Part shown: one piece after another, positions 1 through 11,601 of the stretch
How the letters are laid out: each line of letters begins with the position of its first letter
Numbering within the stretch: position 1 is the first letter of the stretch
Assembly (NCBI RefSeq): GCF_025698545.1
Contig: NC_068577.1
Span: forward strand, 1,831,501 to 1,895,500
Length of the DNA stretch: 64,000 nt
Origin: Gossypium raimondii
Taxonomy: Eukaryota > Streptophyta > Magnoliopsida > Malvales > Malvaceae
Direction: 5' to 3'
Program-made: the position numbers and the translations under genes
The notes under the pieces: generated by a model
The model's database searches: none
The model's input: only the letters and a program-made list of their open reading frames with translations
Told to the model about the DNA's origin: nothing

Positions 1-99
1 AAAATGTATATTTGCTTGCCTTAAGTTCATGCAAGAGAATTTTGTTGGCCTCTTTTGTGATGTTTCACTCTTTAATTTATTATAAACATTCACATGCAG

Positions 100-2795
100 G
101 TTGTAGGGTTAAAGGTTGAGTTGAGCAGGTTGCTGGAAGAGAAAAGATCAGCTGTTCTCAGGTTAATAATTTATATTATGTCTATTACTTTTGGTTCTTC
201 GATTGTCAGTTCTCTATAGACCGTAGAGGAAATGTAATTTATTTTCTTGGTTACAGGTTGCTCTTTACCTCTGCTATGTCATAATGTTTTATAAATTGGA
301 TATAAGTGACTATTTAATCTTTGCATTTTAAGGAGGAACTTATCTGTTATTTATTTTAGAATTGTTTTTCTTCAGCTGAAATAACCCTTGACAAATGTGA
401 CATTGAATTCCTCACTTGTATTAGATCTGATGAACTGGAGACAGCATTGATGGAAATGGTTAAGCAGGACAATCGACGCCAATTATGTGCTAGGGTAAAC
501 TGGAATATGTTATTCAATTTGCCAAAATTTACTGTCAATTGCTGACTTGTTTTTAAAGATAGTTATAAAACTATGTCATTCCTATCATGCAACTCATTTT
601 GCTTGCTTTTACCTGGCACCTTAGGCTTCTTCATGAAATTTAATGTCAATATGCATTACCAGAACTTGCTAAAAAACCCGTGTTTCTGGTTTTCATGAAT
701 CATGAATTGAAAGTTGCTAGTTTTCTTAGCAGGAATATATTGCATACTGAACATCTGTTTCTCTTCTTTAGGTAGAGCAATTAGAGCAAGAAGTTGGTGA
801 GCTTCATAAGGCACTGTTTGAGAAGACTGAACAAGAAACTGCAATGCTTCAGGTTTGATTTGTTTTCCTCATCTTCAATCAGTCTGAAGATTATTTTCTT
901 CTATCGATATGAATGTCTTTATGATAATGATGTTTGTTAAATATTTCATAGATCCTAATGCAATTTGAGCAAGATCAAAAGGAAACAGAAGATGCTTGTA
1001 GATTTGCCGAACAAAATGCAGCTGCACAGAGATATTCTGTTGAAGTGCTTCAGGTACTCATCGTGTTCAAATCTCTTGTTTATTTGTTTATAAATTTTCC
1101 CCTCAAACATACCTTACTGAGGCACTTAAAAACCTTTTTTTTCTTGTGAAAAGTAAGCAGATATTATATGTAATTTTCCCGGTCCCATCACTGCTATTAG
1201 CTTCAACATTTATGTTAATGCAGGAAAAGTATGAAAAGGCCATTGCTGCGCTTGCTGAAATGGAGAAAAGAGCGGTAATGGCAGAATCAATGGTGGAAGC
1301 TACCTTACATTACCATTCTGGACAAAATAAAGCTCAGCCATCTCTTTCTCCACGGTGTGTAGTTGACTTCCACTTTCAAACCTTTTATGCTTGGGTGAAA
1401 AACGTTTTATAATGGATGATAAAACCAAACCAGACCAGCTGGTTCAACTAGTTCTACAGAGAACCTGGTAGTTTGACAGTTCAACCATATAAATTGAACT
1501 GCAAAATTAAAGAATCAGCCAAAATTCGGTAAAATAAAACTCGGGGACTGGTGCAAAACCGGTCAATTAATTGTTGGCCTGTTGAGTGTGTGGTTTGGGG
1601 AAGACTCAATTAGTTGTTGTTTTCTCTTTCCAATCTTTTGCAACGCCTTTTGAAAGCTTTGCTCTTTACGATGCCTATTATTTATATTTCCCTTATCATT
1701 ATCTACCCTCTTCTCACCAACAACTTAGTGAAGAACTGAAGGAAAAAATGCTTTAATTTTCAGCACATTATTTACATGTAAAAGAAAATGTTGTGAGCCT
1801 CTCTGTTTTCATTCTATGCTTATCGTTGCTTTTGGATCGGTTTCTGCTATTTAAACATTGGCTTGCAGATCACCCCAGCCAAATTCACCACCACGCAACA
1901 ATCAAGAGGTACAACAAGAGAATCCCGCCAGCAAGCTTAATTTACTTGCTCGACCATTTGTACTTGGCTGGCGCGACAGAATCAAGGTTAGTTTTCACAC
2001 GTTTATCTTCTTACTAGTTGTGGGTGATCAGATGTGTGTTGGACATAGATGTGTTTGACACGAGTATACTCAATTTTTTCTAAGTTTTTCTGTGTATTGA
2101 GAATCCTCGTTCTGCTTCAAGATTGCAACAGACACTGGTGTCAAAGAAGTAAACTTCTCAATTTTGACCCGAAGTCAGAAACTCAACCTATTAACGCGAG
2201 CCAGCTCAATCCGATTTAATTATAAAACATCAACAATCCAAATTTGCCCAACTCGAACCAAAAGTGATCCAAACCCAAAATTATCCGTACTAAAAGTGAT
2301 TGAACACTTAAAACTTGACCATCAAATTTGAACAACAAATTTGACTGACTTCAACACAAAAAGCACAACTTGCAAATTCAAATGACCGAATTCCAAATAA
2401 ACTAAACTTAAAATAATTGAACTCGAAATGATTCGGACAAAAAATATTCTGAACCTAAAATGATCCGAAAAATGTAGAACTCAAATTGACTTGACCTATG
2501 TTGATCGCTTTCAAAACCAATTTTATCCACTTATTTGCCAGGTGTATCTAATTATAAACCTTTTTCATCATTTATGTATTAAACCAAGATTGATATGACT
2601 TATGGAACAAAACAGGGAAAGATCAGTAATGCTTATCGACCAAATGATGGGAAGTCCTCTAGTGAAGATCAGAATACTGCAACACAGCAGGAAACAAACA
2701 CTAAGGAAAACAACGCCGAGAATACAGATGACAAGGAAGCAAATGGCAACGAAGCTCATGGTAAGGAGTGTACAATTGCCGGTTTTTCATGTTAA
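100..2795 (+). CDS. TBC/RabGAP protein, C-terminal coiled-coil part (3' exons only)
   Basis: The 5' part lies outside the window. Seven exons are supported by GT/AG sites and continuous phase: 100-161, 425-494, 772-852, 952-1053, 1224-1354, 1869-1986 and 2616-2795 (TAA). They encode a Glu/Lys/Gln-rich heptad region (VELSRLLEEKRSAVLR, VEQLEQEVGELHKALFEK, EKYEKAIAALAEMEKRA) followed by a Ser/Pro linker and the tail LARPFVLGWRDRIKGKISN. This coiled coil plus GWRDR tail is what I know from plant Ypt/Rab-GAP (gyp1p-type TBC) proteins, which stimulate GTP hydrolysis by Rab GTPases on endomembranes. The catalytic TBC domain is not in the window, so the assignment rests on the C-terminus. The last exon may instead be cut at the GTAAGG donor at 2761 and joined to a short exon near 3036 ending TAA; both ends are plausible. 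Confidence 0.75.
2140..2520. repeat. Low-complexity degenerate repeat in the last intron of the TBC gene
   Basis: The intron between exons at 1986 and 2616 holds a monotonous run of degenerate short phrases such as TGATCCGAA, AACTCGAA and AAATTTGA on both strands. It has no open frame and looks like a decayed simple repeat. Confidence 0.4.
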
Positions 2796-3169
2796 TAATT
2801 GCATACATATCCTTCATTTGCTGCCTTCAATTCTTACATTCATTGGCCTTGGTATGTATTTTTCTTTAACACTGCCATTTCTAGAGAGTAGTTGCTTGCT
2901 TGCCTCTATATTAGAAGAAAGATAATGTTAATTATAGTTCATAATACTTGTAGATATTTGAAATCTTAGTGTATATTTTTCATTTGAACATATTTGGATT
3001 TCTCTCAGACAGCTGATTTGATACATCATGTTTCAGATTCAAGTAGATAAGTTAACCTATAAATTCTAAAATTGCTAAATGTTACTGGGACTGGAGAAAA
3101 AATTGAATAAAATATTGACAAGCAATTATGATTGATCTTTAACTATGCTGTTGGACTTAACTTTTGATA

Positions 3170-3396
3170 ATGAATAGGACTAACTTGATTCTATTTAATA
3201 GTATAGGGACTGATTTTGAACTAATCCTTATAATAGAAAAGCTTTTTAAGTACTTTTACCTATTTGGAATAGGTAAACCTTTAAAAGGATCATATCTGTA
3301 TATTCATATCCAAATAGTTAAAAGTACTTGCTATTTTAAGGATTAGATAAAAATCAGTCCCTATACTATTAAATAGAATCAAGTTACTCCTTATAC
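3170..3396. mobile_element. Fold-back MITE-like element
   Basis: A perfect 36-bp inverted repeat (3181-3216 against 3351-3386) sits at the outside, and similarity continues inward (AATCCTTA..TAG, AAGTACTTTTA, CTATTTGGA) for about 75 bp per arm, so almost the whole element can fold as a hairpin. The outer edges are approximate; I could not fix a target-site duplication. Confidence 0.6.
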
Positions 3397-3699
3397 TAAA
3401 AAATGTCATTTTACTACTTAGGTAAGCTTTTATGGTTTTACAAATAAAACTTTTGTTTGGAGTTGAATTGTAAGTGAAAAATAATATTTTGTTGTCATTT
3501 TTAAATAGTAAATTTATTAAAATTTTATTTTTATTAATACATAAATTAAATTGATCCATTTAATAAAAGAATGATTAATTTGAAACAATTCCTATAATAG
3601 AGGTATCATCAAATTTGACCCTACAATTATTTAGCTACTAGGATTACATTTTATATTATTCTTTTCATGTTATAATCGCATTTAAATTGTAATATCTAT

Positions 3700-4002
3700 A
3701 GGTCTTCCTTCTTTGATACTTGACTTGCTCTTCTTTTTTTAACAATAATGGTTAATTTTTATTTTAGTCCCTCTACTTTTTTATTGTATAAAAATAGTTA
3801 AATTTCAATTTTGGTTTTATACTATATTAAAATTTGAGAGGCCTTCTTTCCTTGACACTTGGCTTGCCTTTTTTTTTGGGATTCTTAACAATAATAGTTA
3901 ATTTTCAATTTTAGCCCTCTACTTTTTAATTATATAAAATAGTTAAATTTTAATTTTGGTCCCTATACTATATTAAAATTTGAGGTTTGATCTTTATACT
4001 TG

Positions 4003-4040
<38 letters not shown>
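3700..4040. repeat. Direct duplication of ~139 bp plus (AT)n tract
   Basis: The stretch beginning GGTCTTCCTTCTTTGA at 3701 recurs as GGCCTTCTTTCCTTGA at 3840 with the same downstream order (AACAATAATGGTTAATTTT..., then a 'ttttagtccctctact' phrase). The copies are diverged. An (AT)n microsatellite follows at about 4009-4040. Confidence 0.6.
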
Positions 4041-4046
<6 letters not shown>

Positions 4047-4709
4047 CAATGTTTATAATGTCATTAGTTAGTCTAAATATTTTATTCTAATTAAAATGTT
4101 GACGTAAATTTAAAGATTTGTTAACATTGTTAATTTTTTTGTTAAATTTAAGTTCATTATAATGCCATTTTGTATGTTATGATTATCGAATGAGTACTAT
4201 TTTTAATATTTTAAAACATCACACCAATAAATTTAATGTAAGAATTTTAACGGTGTTAATAATTAGACCTAAATTTTTAAGTTTAAAAATAGAACTAAAT
4301 TCTTACAAATAAAAATCGGAGATTAAATTCTAAATATACATTTTAATATATATTTTATGTTTTATGTTTTAGTTTTTTCTCGTATCATGTCTCTCAACTT
4401 TCAAAAGTCCACATCATGGAGGGAAGCATGGAAGTAATATATAAAAACCTCAGCCAAGCCCAAGGGATACATTTCTTGCCTTACAAGCAAGGTTTTTGTT
4501 CCCCTTAGCTGCATCGTTCTCTTTTCATTCTAGGAGTGGAGGAACCAACCTATGCCACAATCCTTCAACTGATCCAGTTTTAGGATCCTACTTTCTTTCT
4601 TTTTGATAGACGCAAGTTATATATATGTCAAATTTTCATTTAAATTGTAGTTCTTGATTCAATTATTTGTATCTTGATTCAATTATTTGTACAGATTTTT
4701 TTAAATATT
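4041..4709. other. Intergenic, no gene seen
   Basis: AT-rich sequence with no coding similarity that I recognise. Around 4390-4620 base composition is more even, but there is no frame long enough or familiar enough to call. Confidence 0.5.
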
Positions 4710-7628
4710 TGTAACACTTCCATACTTGACCCGATCACCTGATCAAGACACCGAAATATCACATTAATTGTCGGAGCAATTGCAACTAATTGTATATTGA
4801 TTTAATTTTTTTATTCAAGTTTCTATGCTCATTACACATTTATAGCATAATTTATAAACAAACTTTATACAAGCTTATGAAAATTCTCTTGATGTCCTAT
4901 AATTGATTAAGGACTAAAATATAAAAATTTAATCTTTCGAGTTGACATCGCGACTTCGGGGATTCCACGTTGCGAATCACTCACTGACTTAGCTCATCAC
5001 AACATGATGAACTTGACGTTGCGACGTGTGTTCTGTCTCCATGACTCCCATGAATTTCAATTCACAACTTCTAAAACAATGTTCATGTCTCAGCCGTGTA
5101 ACCCCTGTATCTAAATTTTTGTAACTTTCTCCTAGACTTTCCAAATGATTTTAATTTAGTCCCGAATTGTTTCTAAGGTATTTCTTGGGCCTCGAGGGCT
5201 CAATATAGGGATGATGTGTGTATGTATGAATAGTTTATGTTATGTTTATGATATTGAATGAAATTAAGTTAAATGTTTCGATTGTACAGTAATGCTTTGT
5301 AACCCTAATTCGATGACGGAAACGAGTTAAGGGTGTTACAGTTCATATACCAAAATTCAATCAAATTCAACCATTTGTTTCCACTAAAAATTTTTACACA
5401 TTCTTTGTTTTACCTATGTACATCCCATATTCTATACCATAAATTTTATTTCATGCCAATTTTCTTCCAACGTTTGATGATGTGATGAGATTTGTTGCGA
5501 TTGCTACTTCCAACAACTTGAATCTAGAGCTCTAATCCGATATTCCATCTATGCGTTTAAAACATGCGTTAAGTTCGTTAAAGCTTAGTAAGTATATCAA
5601 TAATTAAACTTACAGTTACTTTAATCAAATTTAAGGTGTCAATACTTTAAATATAACATAATGAATTAATTAAATGATCATTAAATGCTTACTTCCACTT
5701 ACAATCTTACCCTATTTCACTTACCGACTCACTATTGATTTCACTTTACACTTTTCATTTAGCCCACAATATACTCAAGCAAGATATGTAGAAAGAACAT
5801 TGAAATGCACCAAAGTGCAGAATCAATGAAATGCTTTGAAAAGCCACTATCACTGATTTGCACCGAAGTGTCACTGTCACTATGCACACTAAAACTTTCC
5901 TAATAGCATGTCATCTATATCCAACAGGTTCAAATCTTGTCTACTTTATATTAGCAATTTTCATCATTGTCACTTAGTAATTAATAGCATATAAAACTTT
6001 ACATTTTTTTACAATTTAGTCTTTATTTTCATGAAAATAAATATTCAGTTAATTATCACTTTGATTTCACTTAAAATTAAAGTCACTATCATAAACACTT
6101 CATTCAATTTTCAATTTGAGTGTTTTTATTTCATACTTCTAATTTTTTACGCTCTTTGCAAATTAATCGTCTTTACATTAATTTCACTACACTTAACTTT
6201 ACAATATTTCCAATTTAGTTCTTGCTAACATATAAGTAAATAATCACTTTATCCTCACTTTAGGATACATTTCACTTCCATATATTACTTGTTTAAACAT
6301 TTCATTACAAAATTTTACAATTTAGTCCGTATCATTATAAAATTTCATAATCACTATAAATCCACTTCAATATCACTTTAAATTTAAACTCGCTACCATA
6401 TAACACGTCAATTAAACACTTATTCATAATATCTTATTCTACACATTAATTTTTGTACACTTTACAATTTAACCACTTATTCCATATTTTCATTACACAA
6501 CATTAATTCACCTAGAAAATTAAATTAAATGAATATCTTCACTATACTTTAATCAATTTCAAATTAAATAATAACACATATATTTTTAAGTTAATCACAC
6601 AACAACTAATATAACAATTTCACATATTTTATACTTGGATTTTAATAGGTAAAGCAAAATTCTCGAAGTACTTGCCTCTCTTTTGTTAGAATTTCACTAT
6701 TTTGCCTTTAATTTTCTTCCTTCCTCACTTTTGTCACCACTTTCACGTTGTTTCCAACACTTGCATTATTTATCCGCTTTTTCTGTTTCATGAACACATT
6801 AAATACATAATCAATTTTTTTACTACAAATCACTCTCTCAGATCTCTACTTCAACTAAACATAAAATTTATAAGAAAATACTTAAAAATTCTTACATTGC
6901 CTCTTTAATCTCTTCGCTTTCTTCTCGATTTCTCCACTTTCAATTCCAATTTCTTGTTTCCAAGATGATAATCAAACTCTCTAGAATCTCTACTTCACTT
7001 TTCCTTTTGGTGGTTATGGAAATTATCAATATTTTTAGTGAAAAGTTGAAATTGACGGAAAATGATTAATTTATAAATAAATGAAAGTTTCTTTCTTTTA
7101 TACTAAATTTTATAATTAAAATATTAATAAAATATCGAAATAAGATATTTTTAAAATAATTAAATAATATAAAATATCACCAATATCAGGATTACAATCT
7201 AATGGTCCATATTTTATACTTCAAGGCTAAGCAAATCCAATGGCCATAATTCATCCACATATTCAATGACATTTTGATAATTTTTCCCAAAATTATCTTT
7301 TTGGCTAAATGATCATTTTGCACTTGATCGAATTTTATATTTCCAATTATTGCCTTTTCACTTTTGGGTATTTTCACGTTAGTCTTTTAACTTTTTGAAT
7401 CTACAATTTAATCCTTTAACTTTTGAATATTCACATTTTGACCCATCACTTTTCACTTTTTTCATAATTTAGTCAGTCCCTCATATTACCTTTTTCAACT
7501 TTCTCGGTATCCAATACCTTCCTTTACGAACACCAATGTACCTTATTTCATTTACTCGATAAATTAATTATACACCTTTCGAGTATAATACTTTACAAAT
7601 TCAACATGATAATTTTAGGGATGTTACA
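4710..7628. mobile_element. LTR-retrotransposon-derived element flanked by ATATT
   Basis: The segment begins TGTAACACTTCC and ends GGGATGTTACA, the TGTAACA/TGTTACA ends typical of many plant Ty3/gypsy LTRs. It is flanked on both sides by ATATT (4705-4709 and 7629-7633), a 5-bp target-site duplication. A second TGTTACA end lies inside at 5340 (AGTTAAGGGTGTTACA), so 4710-5340 itself has TG...CA ends, with no matching duplication of its own. No coding region is evident in the rest, which is AT-rich. It may be a long solo LTR or an old deleted element; orientation is ambiguous because the ends are near-palindromic. It is a fossil. Confidence 0.6.
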
Positions 7629-7866
7629 ATATTCTTGTTTAATATTAATATTTATTTACATTTAACTCAGTAGATTACATTTTTGTTTGTTACTTTCAAA
7701 TATATGTTTCTGGTGCACTTAGGAATTAAAGCTTTGATCATTACAATGATTAAACTAATAACTAGTATTGTAAATTTAATTTATAATAAAGTTTAGATTA
7801 AAAATTATATATAATTTAGATTTAAACTCGAAATTAAAAAACAATATCGAATTTTAATTTTATCAT

Positions 7867-10169
7867 TGTACAGCCCAATTTTGCCCCAATCCCACTACCC
7901 AAAAGTTGACCCGGGCCCATACCAGCAAAACCCTCTACCCAATACAACCCAAAAACCCCACCTAAACCTACCCAACTCAATTAAACCAAATACAGCCCAA
8001 CAAATTTAACCCAGCAGCCCAAAGGTGAGGCCCAATGCCCAGGCCCAATTTCACAACAAAATCTGCCTAGACTGAAACCTTAGGCGCCGCACCTATTGAC
8101 CTTTTGGCGCCCTGCCACTGCCGCCAACGTCACGCCGCCACCGCCAACGTCACGTCGGCCACCCCCACTTGCACCTGCTCCACCTGCAAGAGAAAGAAGA
8201 AAACGCAAGTAGCAAACAGAAACAAGAAAAATAGGAAATAAATCATGTATGAGAGGGCTATAAAAAGCCAAAACAGAAATGTAATGGGGTTCTCTCCTTT
8301 TTTACACACACATTTGAAATCTAAAAGAACAAAGGTGATTTCAACTTTTATTTCTCTGTTTCTCTTTTATTTTTCAGTTTCTTTAGTATTTATTTCGACT
8401 TTATTTCTTAAAAAAAAATCAAAAGAGGGTCGGAAGGAGGAACCTTTCACTTGCGGCGCCACCGTCGATGACCCCTTCTGCGACGGAGCCATAGAAATCC
8501 TCCGGGGTTTCGTTTAGGCCAAGCCAGAGGAGAGACGGGCAAAAGGGGGCAGCCCCTCTTTTCTTTTTATTCTCCGGCAAGGCGAAGCCGCGACGAGGCT
8601 ACGGCGAAGCCTTCGTGCGAGCTCACCGACGCCGTGGCCGGGTTCAAAAGGGGAGGGGAAGCGTTTTTGAAACAGAGAAAAAAAGAGAATGATTTTGAGT
8701 TTTTTTTTTACTTTAACTAGAAAAAATGAATTTTTGTAAAAATTTTGGGTTTAAATAACCCCCCTAAAACGGCGCTGTTTAGGCTTAGGGTTCAGAGACC
8801 GAAAACGGCGTCGTTTTGGTCTCTGACCCGCGCGGTGACCCGGTCCAAGGGGAGAATCCGCCTGTTTTCTTTAAATGGGATATTTCGCGCGCAGCCCCTC
8901 CGACTTTGAAGCGCGTTGCAATTCGGCCCTCTTCGCTATTTTCTGTTATTTTTAATTTAGTCCCAAAATTTTACTTTTGTTTCATTTTAGTCCCCATCAA
9001 AGCGCAGCGTTTTGGAGCTTTGGGGTATTTATCATTTTGGTCCCTCTCTGTTTGACGCGAGTTGCAATTTAATCCTTTTCGTTTTTTTGTTTCGAATTGG
9101 CCCTGTAACTTTATTTTTATTGCAATTTAATCTATTTTTAGTTTCCTTTATTATTTAGTTATTATTATTATTATTATTATTATTAGTATTAATGTTATTG
9201 TTACTACCATTATATTTCCATTTATATTTACTATGTAATTTTAAATATATGTGCCATATTATATTATCATTATTATATAAGTGTTTATATATATATATAT
9301 ATTACATATAATTTATTTAATATATATAAATACCTTATATATATATATGCATATTTATATACGTATATCTATGTACTTTTTTTCCATGAATATATGTATA
9401 TATACTTATATTTTATATATCTTGTATTTTATAATCTATATACATATACATGTAAATACTTATATTTTTATATCTTATAATTTATATATATATATTCTTT
9501 CATATTTACATAATTTTATGTATATACATACATATATTTTCCTTATATGTACATATATATTTTCATATTTTATAATTTTCATACATTTTCCTTTATTTTT
9601 ATGTTCATTTGTGTACTTATTTATGTGTTCTTTTTATGCTTTAGTTTATTTATTTATTTATGTTTATTATTCCATTATGCATATAAATATCATATTTCAA
9701 AAAAAATGAAAAATTTTCAAATAAGGCAATGTTTTGCATTTGGGAAATTCGAGAAAACATGCCCTAAGGTGCTGGGTGTCGATTTTTCTCATTAAACCAA
9801 ATTGCCAAAATAACCTCTTGAATTTTAATTCATGCCATTCGAGTTTTTTTTAAGGATCGTATTTTAAATTTCTTTAAATTTTTCAGTTTTTCGACATTAA
9901 GACATCAAGTAATCAACTAGGTACCAATTTTTGGGCGTATCGAGGGTGCTAATCCTTCCTCGTGCGTAACCGACTCCCGAACCCGTTTTCTGAATTTCGT
10001 GGACCAAACTTGTTGTTTTAATAAAATCAAATCGTTTATTAAAAACAATCACTTTTCAAGGTGATCCGATTATACCTCATTAAAAATGATCGGTGGCAAC
10101 TTCCGTTTTCATTTTCATTTTCTAAAACCCAAGTCGATCCCATTTTTCATCAAAAAAATGGTGTCAACA
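7867..10169. mobile_element. Solo LTR, 2.3 kb, Ty3/gypsy (Tat/Ogre-like)
   Basis: The segment starts TGTACAGCCC and ends GGTGTCAACA, and is bounded by identical 5-bp ATCAT on both sides (7862-7866 and 10170-10174). No internal retroviral domain is present, so this is a solo LTR left by recombination. Inside are a GC-rich leader with C-rich 'cagccca' phrases, a possible promoter (CTATAAAAAGCC near 8260), and AT-rich microsatellites ((TTA)n near 9160-9185, (TA)n tracts 9280-9550). The great length and the style of the 3' end suggest the Tat/Ogre lineage; this lineage call is inference. The exact duplication suggests a moderately young insertion. Confidence 0.75.
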
Positions 10170-10369
10170 ATCATTAAACTAAGGTCTCATTGATATTAAA
10201 TTTGTACCCAAAGTTAACCAATAAAAATAACTTATAAAATGTTTTGAAAAAATTTAAGCAAAATTCAACAATTAAATAATTCACGTAACCAAGGACTGAC
10301 TATTTCTTGGAAACTTCGAATTATATCCATGAACTTATGAATGCAGGTGATAGGTACACTAACAGGAGA

Positions 10370-10619
10370 AAGTCAGAAATTTTTTTAGGTGTCGAAATTA
10401 AATTGTAATTTTATAATAATAAAATAAAATTTCATCATTTTAATAGTTTATATCTTTATAATTTTAAATGATTAATTTAAAGTTTTATCATTTTAAGGGA
10501 TTAAATGTAATTTTATTTTAAAATTAAAAATTTTAAAAATTTTAAAAGATTTAAATAAATTTTGCACTTGATATTTTACGGGATTCGAGACCCTTCCAGC
10601 CCCTATCTAGTGCTGTATA

Positions 10620-10656
<37 letters not shown>
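10370..10656. repeat. Dispersed AT-rich repeat copy A and (AT)n microsatellite
   Basis: The stretch 10370-10615 (phrases 'aaattgtaattttataa', 'catcattttaatagtttatat', 'ccttccagcccctat') matches in order a second copy near 16235-16470. An (AT)n tract follows at about 10622-10656. No coding capacity is seen. Confidence 0.5.
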
Positions 10657-10660
<4 letters not shown>

Positions 10661-11601
10661 CTTTGAAAAGATACTTTAGCTTTATATTTTGATTATAATA
10701 ATCAGGCATTAGCATATATTCCTTAAAAAGAAAAATCAAATTACACATTTTCTAAGTTCTTATAAATATTTGATTCTCCCTCCAACCTAATCTCATGGAC
10801 AAAAATTAAAAAGCACCAAATTGATTAATCAAACAATCCTGAGAGCAAATTTTAGCTTTTCAACCTTGAAAACCCCATAATCTCTAAAACATACTTATAC
10901 CAATGTCACTAATTTAATTAAAAAATATTTATTTGTTGAGAGAGGGCCCATCGTCAACGAAAATATTATTTTTGTGTCGGAGTTTTGTCTCTTGCATTTG
11001 AGAAGTGTTTAATGGGTTCACGCACTGACCAAGCCTAGTAGAGATTCTTTAATTCAGACTCTTTATAATTTATAAAATTTTAATTTAGAAATGATAAAAT
11101 TATATTTTGGCCCCCCTAAAATGATAGAAATTATAAAGATATAGATTATTAAAATGATAAAATTGTATTTTACTATCGTAAAAATATACAATTTAATTCC
11201 AGTTGGTTATAAAATTGAAGTGTTCCTTAAGCTCCGTGAATTCATTAAACTCACACCAAGACGTGGGAAGCAAGACTCCAATACAGGGACAATATTTTCA
11301 TTGAAGGTCTCAATCGGACCTCCCTCAATATAATGAACTTAGAATTTAAACTTTAAAATGTAAAAAATAAAAAGACAATTTTTTGAAATAAAAGTTGGAG
11401 ATTAAATTTTAAATTTTCAAAAATTACAAAAAAAATTAAAATAATTAAATAACAGTAAAAAACAGCAGAATGATGGAATAACTAAATCCAAATCCCAACT
11501 TTTCTATGTTATTATAGAAAATATTTGATTCTCCCTCCATCTTCCAATCTATTTAGTTCCCTTCCCATTACAAATCAGTTTTCCATTCCAAACCCTAACA
11601 A
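10657..11601. other. Intergenic and promoter region of the M1 aminopeptidase gene
   Basis: AT-rich sequence with a further weak copy of the same dispersed repeat near 11080-11220. The pyrimidine-rich stretch 11520-11600 just before the ATG looks like the 5' leader. I see no confident TATA box. Confidence 0.4.

Noticed and set aside
1420-1620. AACCGGTC/GGTTCAACTAG phrases in an intron of the TBC gene
   Set aside because: They look like one of the common GGTTCAA-type plant repeats, but the ends could not be defined well enough to report an element.
8580-8660. Dense CG-rich direct words (GGCGAAGCC, GACGAGGC) suggesting a CRISPR-like or minisatellite array
   Set aside because: The words are irregular, without constant spacers, and lie in the GC-rich leader of the solo LTR.
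9281-9795. Long plus-strand frame (142 codons) of Ile, Tyr and Phe
   Set aside because: It is made of (TA)n-like microsatellite sequence inside the solo LTR; the composition is that of simple repeat, not of protein.
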